A program made the position numbers and the translations under genes. A DNA stretch of 64,000 bases from Chlorokybus atmophyticus. Lineage: Eukaryota > Streptophyta > Chlorokybophyceae > Chlorokybales > Chlorokybaceae. This document shows positions 1 to 11,012 of this stretch, in pieces. Under the pieces are notes generated by a model. It had not been told where the DNA came from. It was given only the letters and a program-made list of their open reading frames with translations, and searched no databases. Position 1 is the stretch's first letter. Every line of letters begins with the position of its first letter. Location: the NCBI GenBank assembly GCA_009103225.1, contig RHPI01003330.1, forward strand, positions 219,308-283,307, given 5' to 3'.

Positions 1-183
1 CGTGTGATCGGCTGCATTGCATGGTTAGATGTGTGTGCTTGGTAACATCACATACTCAAGCCTGGAGCACATGCACCTTGATTGGGCGTTATTTGGGTCA
101 AAGTGTGTCAGCACTCTTGGTGAACACCAGTTCTCTCTGCGCGCATGCGCACATAGTTGTTGACGTGTGTCTCTGCTCTGCAG

Positions 184-1945
184 GCCGGTGCGAATGTCCA
201 GCCTCGGGACCGCCGCGCGAAGACCCCGCTGCACGAGGCGTGCGCTCACGGCCACGTCCACTGCGCTCTTGCGCTGCTCGAGGCCGGTGCCGCCGTCGAA
301 CCCCGCAAGACTAACGGCTTCACGCCGCTGCATTCGGCCGCTGCAGGCAAGAGTTCGAGCATACAGGTGTGCAGAGTGGCGCCACGTGCTCGTGGCTTTC
401 CACCAAGTTATTTCGCATAGCCATTCAGCGCAAAACATTTCTTGATTTTATGAAACTGACTTTATCATCAGCCCTCTTGTATGCAACGAGAATATTGCGC
501 ACACAAGAGTTGGCACCATGACATACTGTTTCATACCGTGCATACATGCTTGCACATGCAGGTACACACGTAGGTGTATGCGTGCGTGCACATGTTCATG
601 CTTGTGCGTGAGTACCAAGCAACATAGGGGCGTTGCTTTTGCAATATGTGCCTGAGCCAAGTAACTCCCCTTCGGTTTCAAGCAGGTGGCTTCCTGGAAC
701 CTGTACAGTTGCTCCTGTCATCCGGCGCATCCGTGTCCGCCATGACTCGCGTGGGCGAGCACCCCCTCCACCTTGCTGCGCGTCGCGAGTCCACGGACGT
801 CATTAATTGCCTTCTCCATGCCAAAACCAACGTCAACGCCCTTACACGGAACGGTCGCACACCTCTCCACTCGGCCGCGATCGGGGGACACGTAGACGCG
901 GCGCGTGCGCTCGTGCATGCGGGCGCCGTTGTCAACGCCGCCGATAAGAGCGGGGCGACGCCGTTGCATGATGCGGCGGCGGCGGGGAGTGACGGGGTGG
1001 TGAGAATGCTGATTCAGGCAGGTAGTTGGCTTATGACAATCGTGCGATTGTTCGTCGGGTTGTTGAGTCCCAAGAACTTCATCATTGCAGTATCATCTAC
1101 TTCATGGTGTTTGATTGCCTTATGTACTTGTGTTCACCCATGCATACACTCTTTTTTATACCTGTTTGTGTTTTGTGGGTGCCAACAGGCAATCAAAATG
1201 TATGTTTGTCAGGGGCTGAGGTTGATGCTAAAGACGGGAGCGGCTGCACTCCGCTGTTTCAAGCAGCGCTTCACGGGCACACCGAGACTGCGTCGTTTCT
1301 GATTCATCACGGTGCAGCTGTGGATGCCACCGACAAGCTTGGGTCGACACCTCTCTACTGGGCTGCGAGCAGGCAATCTTACCTTATCATCACGCAAATC
1401 AAACACATGACACAAACGCGCACATGCCGCACTGGGGAGATATGTCCTTCTCCACACGTTGCGCATCAGAATTCAAGTTGACAGGATGTGTAGGAAGTGA
1501 GTGTCAAAGGTTATCGCATCGTATTCAAAGCCCGCGTCAATACCATACCTGGCCAACCTGTGTGCACTTGTGTGAATCAGTCCGAATGTCACTCAAACTT
1601 ACACAAGTAGCTGGTTGTCTATCAAGAGTTATATTGTTTCAAGGACACACCATGCATTGCGTGCTGTGCCGAGAGCTGCCAAAACCACACATGCTTCTTT
1701 TCCTCAGGGGCGAAGCCGAAGTCATCAACCTCCTGCTCGCGCACGGTGCGGACCCCAACGTGGCCAACAAGCACCGTTCCCCGCTCCACATCGCCGTCGG
1801 GACCGGGGCCAGAGTGGAGGAGACCGTCGGCGCGCTGGTCGCGGGCGGCGCCTGTAAACATGCCATTGATAAGGATGGTCGCTCGCCCGCGGAGGTCGCG
1901 AGGGCGGTGGGGACAGCGGGGCGGGTGGTTGATTTGTTGGAGTGA
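184..1945 (+). CDS. Ankyrin-repeat protein, 5' end outside window
   Basis: Four exons can be joined in frame: 184-346, 686-1021, 1213-1372 and 1708-1945 (TGA). The product is an uninterrupted series of about nine ankyrin repeats, each with the TPLH/TPLY core and a following LLxxGAxVxA-type helix turn (for example TPLHEACAHGH, TPLHSAAIGGH, TPLHDAAAAG, TPLFQAALHGH). Ankyrin repeats bind other proteins; no catalytic domain is visible in this part, so the partner and role are unknown. The sequence before 184 reads as intron (acceptor cag at 181-183), so the N-terminus lies to the left. Introns 1 and 3 begin with GC rather than GT (CAG/gcaag at 347; AG/gcaatc at 1373), and both are required by repeat continuity and splice phase. 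The protein ends shortly after the last repeat. Confidence 0.85.
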
Positions 1946-2154
1946 GTGAGGTGGATGGGATGGTTAGAGAGAGGGTGTTCAAAGACGTAGTGGGGATTGA
2001 AGGCATGCGCTTGGCTCGCAGCATGGTGCAGAGTAGGCAACATGCTCGTTGAAGCAACAGGCACAGTCACAGGCACTCACTTATACAGCCACCACCGGGC
2101 TAGGCACTCACATGGCTAGCTATCTGTGAGCTAAGTACTCCTATAGCCCCACCC

Positions 2155-2182
2155 CATGCATGCATGCATGCATGCATGCATA
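2155..2182. repeat. (TGCA)n microsatellite
   Basis: Six consecutive tgca units, self-complementary and able to form a short cruciform; downstream of the ankyrin gene. Confidence 0.9.
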
Positions 2183-3562
2183 CACGCAGTTACCTGCATT
2201 CAGGCATGTACAGACTATGAGTAGTGCATCGGTAGTTAGAGCAGATGTGAGCATTAGCATGGTGTGCAGTGCGCAGCGTGCAACAGCAACCTGCCCCCCT
2301 ACTCCCAAGCCTCCTTCCAGGTCCCCGCTTCCCCGCTCTCCGCCTCTCTATGCTACCCCTGTTGTCCGCTAGGGACGTGTTACATATGCTACATACGCAA
2401 CCCTGGCTGTGCGGCGCTGCAGCTGAGGATTCCGTTACCTAGGGTCCCTCCCTGTGTTTAGTCACACGTTGCCACACTTATGTACGTTGTGATCAGCAAG
2501 CATCAACAGTGTGTAATATGCATTTGACAATACACTGAGTATGATATGATGCATATTACATAAGTTATTTCACAATTTTGATGTTGTTGCTATACTACAA
2601 ATACATCATGCAAAATCGTATTGTATAAACATACAAATATCAGTGGCATCCTCATTGCATCACAACATGGGTGTATTCTCATTGTCATAACAACATGTCA
2701 AGGCCCTCGATATACATACTAGGGGCAGAGACTAACCCCAATACAAGTAAAGTTAAACCTTGTGCTAAGCACACTGTCGGTGTCAAATAATGTTGTGCTT
2801 ACTTAAAGGTATGCTTCTTTTAGTCTATGCACATTGTGCATACTGACTCCGTAATACTGAGCATAAACCTCTTAATATACACAGTGTGCATATTGCAAAT
2901 CCTTGACATCGAGTCCACATTATTGATATACATCATAGCAAAGCCCAAAACTTTTGGTATATTAATAAAAGGTCCAATATCACTTAATTGTATATAGTGT
3001 ATACATCAAGTACAAAAATAGATTTCACATTCTCCCTCTCCATATGCACAAATGGGCCAACCCAAGTGTGCTTGCATTCATGTGCATGTGCTTGCAAATG
3101 ATGAAGGAGTTTTGTTGCTGGGAGTTGTGTTCGTGTGAAAAACATGTATGCATAAATGATATGCATGGTTTGAGTGTGCATACAGAGAGGTTAGACTGTA
3201 CAAGGCACGAGTATCGTTGACAATAAACTTTCGATTTGCTTAGAACTGTGGCACGCATAAACATGTTGAAGTCTTGTTAGAGCTTGGTCAGCGCAGCACA
3301 CGCAACAAACTGTAAATGTTCAGCACATGTTGTCTCCAGCTATAGTACATGTAGCTATGTTGCTAACATAATCACATGTATAATTAGCTCCAAGGCCTTT
3401 AGCCTAGCGTATCGTAGATTACTATAAGGTCAATCTTATCGTCATCTTATTTGTGTTTGCGTGATAATATGTATCTATGCTGTATGCCTTCATTATGACC
3501 AGTGAATTGTAGCGTTGATGGTGCAACTTATGTGTCTGCAACGCATCAGACAGCGCGTGCGA

Positions 3563-3597
3563 GGGGGTGGGGGTGGGGGGGTGGGGGGGGCGAGGGG
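3563..3597. repeat. G-rich tract, G-quadruplex potential
   Basis: Several runs of five to eight G separated by single T or C bases, enough for a G-quadruplex on the + strand. It lies in an AT-rich spacer with no gene nearby. Confidence 0.7.
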
Positions 3598-4392
3598 GAC
3601 AATCTTATCAAACTTTGCAATGTAAAGTTTAACAATCGTGTATTATATATACGTATCTTGTATTGTAATGCCACAATACAACCCATACTCACTTTTGCAA
3701 ATTGATAGTCAATTCAACCTGTTTATTCTGATAATCTGATAAAAAGGAATGCACTTATGTGAGCCCTATTGAGGCCCTTTTTAACACCTAGTGAAAATGA
3801 CAACCCCAAGCCACTGCATCAATACTTTTGCGTCGTAGATTACGACTGGTAATGTATGTGTCACTATGGTACTGCAGATACACCGTATATAGCACCCAAA
3901 CCCGTACTGCACGCCGTAATCGCTTGTGACACTCGTGTGTGAATTACGCTACTGATGACGAGGCTGGTCACGTGACGTCTCCTCCTTTCGTCAACCAAAA
4001 GAACTGACAGTAGGCGGCCGTACGGTACCGGCACAGCNACGGTTCGTTGCTGCCGTGGAGACAAGTTGTTCTCAGACAACGCCCTGCCTGCCGCTGTCTC
4101 ACGATCGGCCTTACAAAAGGAGGAGGTGGTGGTGGTGGTGGTAGTGGTGGCCATTGGAGCTGTTGGTTTTCAACAGATCGACAACCACCCACCCACCCAC
4201 CCACCCACAGAGAGTCTCTCAGAGACAGAGACAGAGTGGCTTTGCGTAACAGACCTACTTTGCAGAACTTCTTGCAAACATACATTGGGCTACTGCCACT
4301 CTTCCTCGCTGTGACCACGCCATCCATCAGCCTATCTGCCTCACCACACTCACCATCTACCAACCACTGGCCGATTCTGTGCGCACGCCCCN

Positions 4393-4542
4393 CACAAGTT
4401 GCACGTCGGCTAGGCCAGGCCAGGCCAGGCCAGGCCAGGCTTTGAGGAGCATGCCTGATTGGGAGTGGGATGCCTAGCCTCTCGATCGTTCTTTAAGAAG
4501 ATGTGCACACAGCTGGCTAGAGGGTCTGTAGGGTAAGCTGAG
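4393..4542 (+). repeat. 150-bp perfect repeat, copy 1 (peroxidase 5' side)
   Basis: These 150 bases recur without mismatch at 10810-10959 in the same orientation. The unit holds five overlapping ggcca motifs, a tiny open frame beginning atgcctgattgg (MPDWEWDA, then stop), and an end close to the start codon of the next gene: here 14 bases before the peroxidase ATG. It could be a duplicated promoter/5' leader or a small mobile element. No terminal inverted repeats or target-site duplications are evident. Confidence 0.9.
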
Positions 4543-4556
4543 CCCACACACACACA

Positions 4557-6740
4557 ATGGGTAGCGCCAGGTTGCTCTGGGCCTGCTTATTGCTATCCCT
4601 CTCGTCCGCGGTGTTGGTGTTGGCAGCGGACCCCGAGTGGCGCGCCATCGACGGCAGCAACAACAACGCCGCGAACCCGACATGGGGAGGACCCAACATG
4701 GGCGTCCTACAGACAGAGTAGGATGATGTTGTTGTTGTTGATGATGATGACGATGGTGATCTTGATGCGGATGATGACGAGTGTTGAGTGTGTTGTGTTG
4801 TGTGCGCAGTGGCATCTTCTTTGGTGATGGAGTGAGTTCGATGGGCGGGCAGGGCCGTCCCAGCGCGCGTGCCATCAGCAACGCAGTGTGCGCCCAGGCA
4901 AGTGGTTGACACAGCCACCAACATTGCCAACAACATCACATTGCCTTCCTGCTTGTAGACTATGCTCAAAATCACACATCAACACGCAGAATGGTTCGGT
5001 CCCGAACTGCTACGGGGTGTCCGACTTCCTGTGGGCGTGGGGCCAGATAGTGGATCACGATATCACGCTGATCCCTGATAATGTCAAGGACGAGCCCAAT
5101 TCGCTGATCACCGTGCCGGCCGGTGACCCGCAATTCGACCCTAAGGTGCGTGTGCGTGTGCGTGTGCGCGTGCGCGTGCGCGTGCGTGTGTGTAGTTGAT
5201 TGCGTGCGTGAGTGCATTCGCATGTTTCACGCGCGCACATACGCACCCACACCCACGCTTGCACGAGCGCGTATACTTATGTATGTGCGCGCACATTTGT
5301 GGACTTGCGCCGGCGTGTGTGTCACCTGTGCCTGTGCGCGTGTGAGTGTCTGCGTGCGTGGAAACGTCGTCGTTGGAGCTTTCCATGCAATTAAGTGTCT
5401 CAACCCGATGCGCAGGGCAACGGGAATGTGGTGATCCCGGTGACCAGGACCGCTTACATGAAGGGCAGCAAGCCGAGGTGCCCTATGAACGTCAACAGCG
5501 CGTGGCTCGACGGCTCCATGCTGTACGGCTCCACAGCCGATCGCGCCAAATGGCTCCGCAGCGGAGTGGTAAGCACGCATGTCATGGGTTATGCCATCAC
5601 ATGCCGCAAGTTGTGTCAATGCAGCACATGAACACGCACGCACGCACGCACACACACACAGGGCGGTGGGATGAAGACGACAGCTGGCAACATGCTTCCC
5701 CTGAACGACGGTACCGTTGCGAACAAGGGCGGTCCCAACATCACCGACCTCTCACCCCGTCTCTACGTCGGCGGGGACATCCGCGTCAATGAGCACGCCG
5801 TCCTGCACGCGATGCACACGCTCCTAGTCAGAGAACACAACTACCAGGTACATACCCACTACTCATCAACACCATCATCAACATACTAATAAACTATTAG
5901 GCGTCGGAGGTGGCGAAGGCGAACCCGAAGTATACGGATGAGCAAATCTATCAGTACGCGAGGCGGATGGTGACGGCGGAGATACAAGCAATCACTTACA
6001 ACGAGTTCTTGCCCAAACTGCTGGGAAGCATGGCGCCGGGGCCGTATGCCGGTACGCGTGCATGTGTGTGCATGTGCGTTTGTACGAGTGTATGTACGCG
6101 TGCGCGTGCAACTGTGCTTCCACTTACCAACGCATTGCGCGAGTTTGTAAAAGCTCATACCGGTAGCTGCTTCACCTACTGTCACATAACACTAGTATTA
6201 TCACACTGATACGATTTGCACCATGTGTGACGATTGAGTTCGTGTGTGGGCAGGCTACGATCCGACCGCCAACCCGCAGATGCTCAACACCTTCTCGTCG
6301 GCGATCTTCCGCCTCCACACATTCATCAGCGACACGATCCTGTTGCTCGACGACGCCGGCAACCACACCTTCGGTAAGAAGAGAGACATACTCTATTCTA
6401 TGTGTGTGATGTAACAACTTGTGACAACACGTGTTGTTATGTATGTACAGGGAGTCCGTTTCCAGTGCGCTCGATCTTCTTCGACCCAACCTTCGTCCCA
6501 CGCGTCGGCATCGACCCCATCCTGCGCGGCCTCGCCGCACAAGCGTGCCAGGCCTCGGATGCCAAGGTGGACAACAAGAAGTTGTTGTTGTTGTTGTGGG
6601 GTGCTGATGCATTGCTATGCTATGCTTATGCAGCTTGTTGAGAGTCTGCGGAGCTTTCTGTTTGGTCAGCCAGGCAGCGGCGGGTTGGACCTCGCTGCCA
6701 TCAACATCCAGCGCGGCAGAGAGCAGGTAAAATAGACGTG

Positions 6741-6802
<62 letters not shown>

Positions 6803-7390
6803 NNNNNNNNNNNNNNNNNNNNNNNNNNNNNNNNNNNNNNNNNNNNNNNNNNNNNNNNNNNNNNNNNNNNNNNNNNNNNNNNNNNNNNNNNNNNNNNNNN
6901 NNNNNNNNNNNNNNNNNNNNNNNNNNNNNNNNNNNNNNNNNNNNNNNNNNNNNNNNNNNNNNNNNNNNNNNNNNNNNNNNNNNNNNNNNNNNNNNNNNNN
7001 NNNNNNNNNNNNNNNNNNNNNNNNNNNNNNNNNNNNNNNNNNNNNNNNNNNNNNNNNNNNNNNNNNNNNNNNNNNNNNNNNNNNNNNNNNNNNNNNNNNN
7101 NNNNNNNNNNNNNNNNNNNNNNNNNNNNNNNNNNNNNNNNNNNNNNNNNNNNNNNNNNNNNNNNNNNNNNNNNNNNNNNNNNNNNNNNNNNNNNNNNNNN
7201 NNNNNNNNNNNNNNNNNNNNNNNNNNNNNNNNNNNNNNNNNNNNNNNNNNNNNNNNNNNNNNNNNNNNNNNNNNNNNNNNNNNNNNNNNNNNNNNNNNNN
7301 NNNNNNNNNNNNNNNNNNNNNNNNNNNNNNNNNNNNNNNNNNNNNNNNNNNNNNNNNNNNNNNNNNNNNNNNNNNNNNNNNNNNNNNNNN

Positions 7391-7437
<47 letters not shown>

Positions 7438-7844
7438 CGTGTTCGTGTGTTACTCATTCACTCACTCACTCACCCACTCTTGTCTCAAAACTGATCGTCT
7501 TCCCTGCAAAGGTGACCGCTTCTGGTACGAGCGCATTTTTGACAAGTCCACAGTGGCTCAGATCAACCAGGTACAAGCTTTCTGTCCTTTACCTCTACGC
7601 ATGCACAAGTGGTGGTCACAGAGTTCACACAGAGCTTCCCCTTATCTTGCAGGTGAAGCTCTCCGACATCATCCTCCGCAACACCGACATCTCCAGTCTC
7701 CAGCGCGACGTGTTCACGGCCAGCCGCGTGGGCGCGACCCCGCTGCCGTGCGACTGCGGCCGACACTGCATCGCGAGCAAGTGCTCCGGATGCGCCTGCG
7801 CATGCGCGTGCCAGAAGGCGTGCATCGCCAAGAACGCTGCTTGA
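4557..7844 (+). CDS. Secreted animal-type haem peroxidase (interrupted by assembly gap)
   Basis: Member of the animal haem peroxidase superfamily (peroxinectin/peroxidasin type), which oxidises substrates with H2O2 at a haem. The start at 4557 gives a signal peptide (about residues 1-23). Exons: 4557-4717, 4810-4897, 4990-5145, 5416-5568, 5662-5847, 5901-6051, 6254-6373, 6451-6566 (or to 6578), 6634-6726, then a gap, 7512-7570 and 7653-7844. Motifs: NPTWG near residue 40; [20 protein letters not shown] with distal Gln102/His106 and the calcium-site Asp; LLVREHN with the catalytic Arg; the proximal-His region FRLHTFI, one residue shorter than the usual [28 protein letters not shown]. The gap removes the segment between QRGRE and GDRFWYE. 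Intron 2 starts CAG/gcaagt (GC-AG). The C-terminus is an unusual Cys-rich tail with no membrane segment, so the protein is predicted extracellular. Confidence 0.9.
5146..5192 (+). repeat. (GTGCGT)-like simple repeat in peroxidase intron 3
   Basis: Alternating gtgcgt/gcgtgc units directly after the donor site at 5146; intron filler that creates long spurious open frames on both strands. Confidence 0.8.
6740..6802. repeat. (CA)n microsatellite left of gap
   Basis: About 31 CA units in a peroxidase intron, running directly into the N gap; probably the reason assembly failed here. Confidence 0.95.
6803..7390. other. Assembly gap (588 N)
   Basis: A run of N between a CA microsatellite and a CT microsatellite. 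At least one peroxidase exon is missing here, since the haem-peroxidase fold needs coding sequence between QRGRE and GDRFWYE. Confidence 0.99.
7391..7428. repeat. (CT)n microsatellite right of gap
   Basis: About 19 CT units followed by gtgtgtgtgcg, in the same intron as the gap. Confidence 0.95.
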
Positions 7845-8843
7845 GCAGTCGTGGAAGGAGATGTGGCGCGTGTCAAACGGCTTGGTGGGCACGACATTCT
7901 TTTATTGTTGTATTCTGCCTCTTTACTTGGGCTGCACTGCGGTAGAATGCACGCGTATAGAGCTGCAGTCACAGCAAGATAACCAGCTCACACATGAATG
8001 AGTATATATTTGTAGAGTAGTAAAGCAAGTCAAGCACGTGTACTAGTGGAGACCAATAGCACAACAAGCACGTGCAGTATGTATGTGCTTGTTGTGCCAA
8101 GTGTGTATTGTATGTCACTCATTGAGTGCCAAATATTTATGTTTATACACCGCAGAGTAGTGTGGGTATGTTGTTGGTATGCACAGCGCTTGGTCGTAAG
8201 AGGTCTCTTGTCCCCCATCACTCTCCACTACCTGCTCCGCTTGTCACTGGTATGAATTCCTGCTTGTGGTGCTGCTTGTTGTGCATTTGGATTACATCTT
8301 TGCCCTGCGACTTATACCTGATGCGCGCGTCGCTGATGAGTTGCAGGAAGCCAGACCCAGGGCTTATGAGTCACGTGCAGCGAATGCACTGGTTGCGACA
8401 TGGAGGAATAGCTTAGAGCATAACAGATGGTGTTGACAGTGCACTGATGGCAGCATGCCAATAAAAGCTTTCATAACAAGACGGACACCTGCGTGGTGGT
8501 ACAAAGGCCCAAGCCAACATAGATGGCTTGGTAAAGCAGCAACAATGTGCACAACTTGCTGTAGCTGCCATGGACATGTGCTTTCAATTAACTACAGCAT
8601 CACCATGCACACATCCGAGCCCTTACACATGTTCATGTCCACACAGTGACAGATTGACACAGCAAGGCACCGGTATGCAGCCGCATTCGCACACAGTGCA
8701 GACCTTCAGGCAAGAAGCGGGCAACTTCAATTCAAAGTCAACAAGCAACTCAATGCAAGCACTCCAAGGAGCTTCCAGCCACAGAACTGCCAAGGAGCAG
8801 TCTGCGTTGGTGGTGTTAAATCCGCGAGGACAGCGGATTACAC
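7845..8843. other. Convergent 3' spacer, no gene seen
   Basis: About 1 kb between the stop codons of the peroxidase (+) and RPL10A (-). It must hold both 3' UTRs; ataaaag at 8461 on the + strand could be a polyadenylation signal, but too far downstream to assign. Nothing else is recognisable. Confidence 0.5.
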
Positions 8844-10345
8844 TTAGTAGACGCGCAGGGGTGGTCCCATAGTGCTCTTGATGTACAGCGACTTGACCTG
8901 CACGGAGCATTGCACGTACCACCATCAGCAACTGACGTGGTTGAGGCACATTGATGCTGCACAAACACACACAGACAGCTTGATGTCGACAAACACCTTG
9001 AGCACTACTTACGTTTTGCCAGTTCTTCTTGAGCAATGACACCAAGAAGTTGACTGACAGAGTGACATTGGAGAAGATCTCCTTGTCGCTCATGCCCACG
9101 TTGCCAACAGCAACACCCAGGCACAGCACCTTCTTCAGCTGGAACTTGACACTGCTCTTGACCTCATTGACCTTCTCCGCCAGGTTGTCGGAGTGGGTCA
9201 CAAGGGTTGGGAACTTACCAGCCTTGTTCAGACCGGGGCCAAGGAGCCTGGGGATCTGCTTGATGACAGCCTCAGAAGCAAGGAAAGCGTTGTACTTCTT
9301 GGCTGTTAACATGCAACGTCAGTGTGCGATAAAACAGCACGAACACGTAGCCGTCACGTCTCAATACTCACCGAGCTTCTTGACAAGCTTCTTGTTCTTG
9401 TTCATCTTCTTCAGGGCCTCAACATCCATAGCATCGATGCCAACTGCCTTTGCCTGTGACCACATGTCAATATCAGTCAGCGCTACAAGCAAGGACCTAG
9501 GCTGGTATACAACCAATTGACGCACGAAGAGAACAGTCTACCAACAGCTGTGTGACACAGTGTGGCATTCAATTGTCTACAATTTCATCCAATCCGCATT
9601 ACCTCATCACAATGCTGTGCGTCTCCAAGCATGCACACGCGCAGCTTTGGCCTGGGAACATTGGGAAGGCGCACAGTGCCAGCGAAACGCTTATCCTTCT
9701 GGGGGTCGTAGTTCTTCAGACCAATCTGCAATTCAATGGTCTCCACAAAATTCCTCTTCTTCTCAGTGCTGTTGGACAGCACTGATGTGATGCACTCGCG
9801 CAACACATCGCTCTGGAGCTTGCTGCTGAACGGCATGAATTAGTGTATGAGGCAACAGAACCGCATGATAGCTATGGCGTCGTAGCGCCAGCACATGTAA
9901 CATGTGTAGCTTAAATGATAACACCGCCACTGTAGACAACAAAGAAGCTTGTGCAGCAACTCTCCCCTGCAGCAGGAGGGCAAGCGCTGTACGCAGATAG
10001 CAAACATGCATAGCTTCGTCACCCATGTTGATGCTTGATATGCTTTACTGCTAACCAGCCCTGAAATTGAACACTCTACTGCGCTTGCAAAACAAAAAAC
10101 TTGCTGACTGTAGCTTTTGCACTCAACGCCCAGCATCATAACCCAGCATTACGATCCAACACAGTCGTCAGCTAGCCAAAAACGGGAATCGCCTCATTCC
10201 ACTCCAAAGCCCCGGAGCAAACCCTCCCCAAACCCTAAACCAAGCTCTGCCGGCGCTGAAATCCAGCTGCGCCGCCGTCAAGCGACCCCTGTTATACAAA
10301 TATAGACACACACATACACACCAGCGCATACTCCGCTCACCTCAT
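8844..10345 (-). CDS. RPL10A: 60S ribosomal protein L10a (uL1)
   Basis: Cytosolic ribosomal protein uL1 of the large subunit's L1 stalk, which helps release deacylated tRNA. Five exons on the - strand: 10345-10341, 9825-9603, 9453-9372, 9302-9013 and 8897-8844; these give 217 residues, the family's normal length. The first coding exon is only five bases (ATGAG/gtgagc) and joins to CAGCAAG to give MSSK, the conserved N-terminus. An in-frame ATG at 9836 would give MPFSSK instead, but it lies in the acceptor region and is less likely. Hallmarks seen: [61 protein letters not shown] and the C-terminal [14 protein letters not shown] telo-box lies in the first intron at 10230-10240. Confidence 0.97.
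10230..10240 (-). promoter_or_regulatory. Telo-box in RPL10A intron 1
   Basis: AAACCCTAAAC on the + strand. This is the plant telo-box core, known to sit near the start of ribosomal-protein and other translation genes in plants. It lies about 105 bases downstream of the RPL10A start codon, inside the 515-base first intron. Confidence 0.55.
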
Positions 10346-10809
10346 GGTTGCCGACTTTGTTGTTGGGGTTGCCCGGGGGGTGCGTGCGGGGATGGCTGCA
10401 AAGAGACCAGAGGCTGAGGCCGCCGCCGACTGATAAGCCTTGCCGGCGCTGGGCGCATATGAACCGTCTATTTGGTCCTGAAGAGCGGAGACTCTAGCCG
10501 TTGGATCTGCTTGGGAAACTAGTGCTGTGTCTCCGCGTCGGCGTCACGCTTGTGTCGCGGCGTCACTTGTTGAAGTGAATTATTGAGTGTGACCGTGCGC
10601 AAGCGTAACGTTGCTAGCAAACACAAGCAAGCAACGGACTGTTTTGGGACGGGCCGGCCCACACGTGAGCGGGAGGGACGGGCCAGGCCACGCCAGGCCG
10701 GGCCAGGCCAGGGTGAGGGTTCCACTGGGCCGGGTTGTTGGCCTTTGTCTCGCTTGCTGTTAGGCTGTACCTGGGTTGTAATAGTGCAACACGTAGTGCG
10801 CTGCTTGCA
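10346..10809. other. Divergent promoter region, RPL10A / kinesin
   Basis: Contains the RPL10A promoter and leader, and the upstream region of the kinesin-like gene. A ggcca/cgcca-rich patch (10678-10712) resembles the ggcca motifs inside the adjacent 150-bp repeat. No clear TATA element is seen. Confidence 0.5.
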
Positions 10810-10959
10810 CACAAGTTGCACGTCGGCTAGGCCAGGCCAGGCCAGGCCAGGCCAGGCTTTGAGGAGCATGCCTGATTGGGAGTGGGATGCCTAGCCTCTC
10901 GATCGTTCTTTAAGAAGATGTGCACACAGCTGGCTAGAGGGTCTGTAGGGTAAGCTGAG
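10810..10959 (+). repeat. 150-bp perfect repeat, copy 2 (kinesin 5' side)
   Basis: Identical to 4393-4542 and in the same orientation, 53 bases before the kinesin start codon. It contains the same ggcca array and the same eight-codon frame MPDWEWDA, which would be an upstream open frame if transcribed. Similarity stops sharply on both sides, apart from a gtgcgc hexamer eight bases outside the left edge of both copies. Confidence 0.9.
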
Positions 10960-11012
10960 GCCTGCACGTACAACAACGCCCGTGAGCCCGTCCACGGCCA
11001 GCTGTGTTAGCC

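Larger units (their letters stand above)
1946..4392. other. Intergenic spacer, AT-rich, no gene seen
   Basis: About 2.4 kb between the ankyrin gene and the peroxidase gene. It holds a TGCA microsatellite (2155-2182), an AT-rich stretch (about 2460-3520) with recurring tgtgcata-like words, a G-rich tract (3563-3597), and a pyrimidine/purine-rich part (4120-4240) with ggt and ccca runs. No open frame here resembles a protein family or has plausible splice continuity. Single N bases occur at 4038 and 4392. Confidence 0.6.

Noticed and set aside
5146-5192. gtgcgt repeat as coding (Val-Arg repeats)
   Set aside because: It lies directly after a good splice donor in the peroxidase gene and the next exon resumes the family sequence.
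6738-7844. Open frames running through the N gap
   Set aside because: Artefacts of N translated as X between CA and CT microsatellites.
9603-9836. RPL10A start at the ATG at 9836 (MPFSSK...)
   Set aside because: A five-base exon ATGAG at 10345-10341 spliced to 9825 gives the conserved MSSK start and the exact family length.
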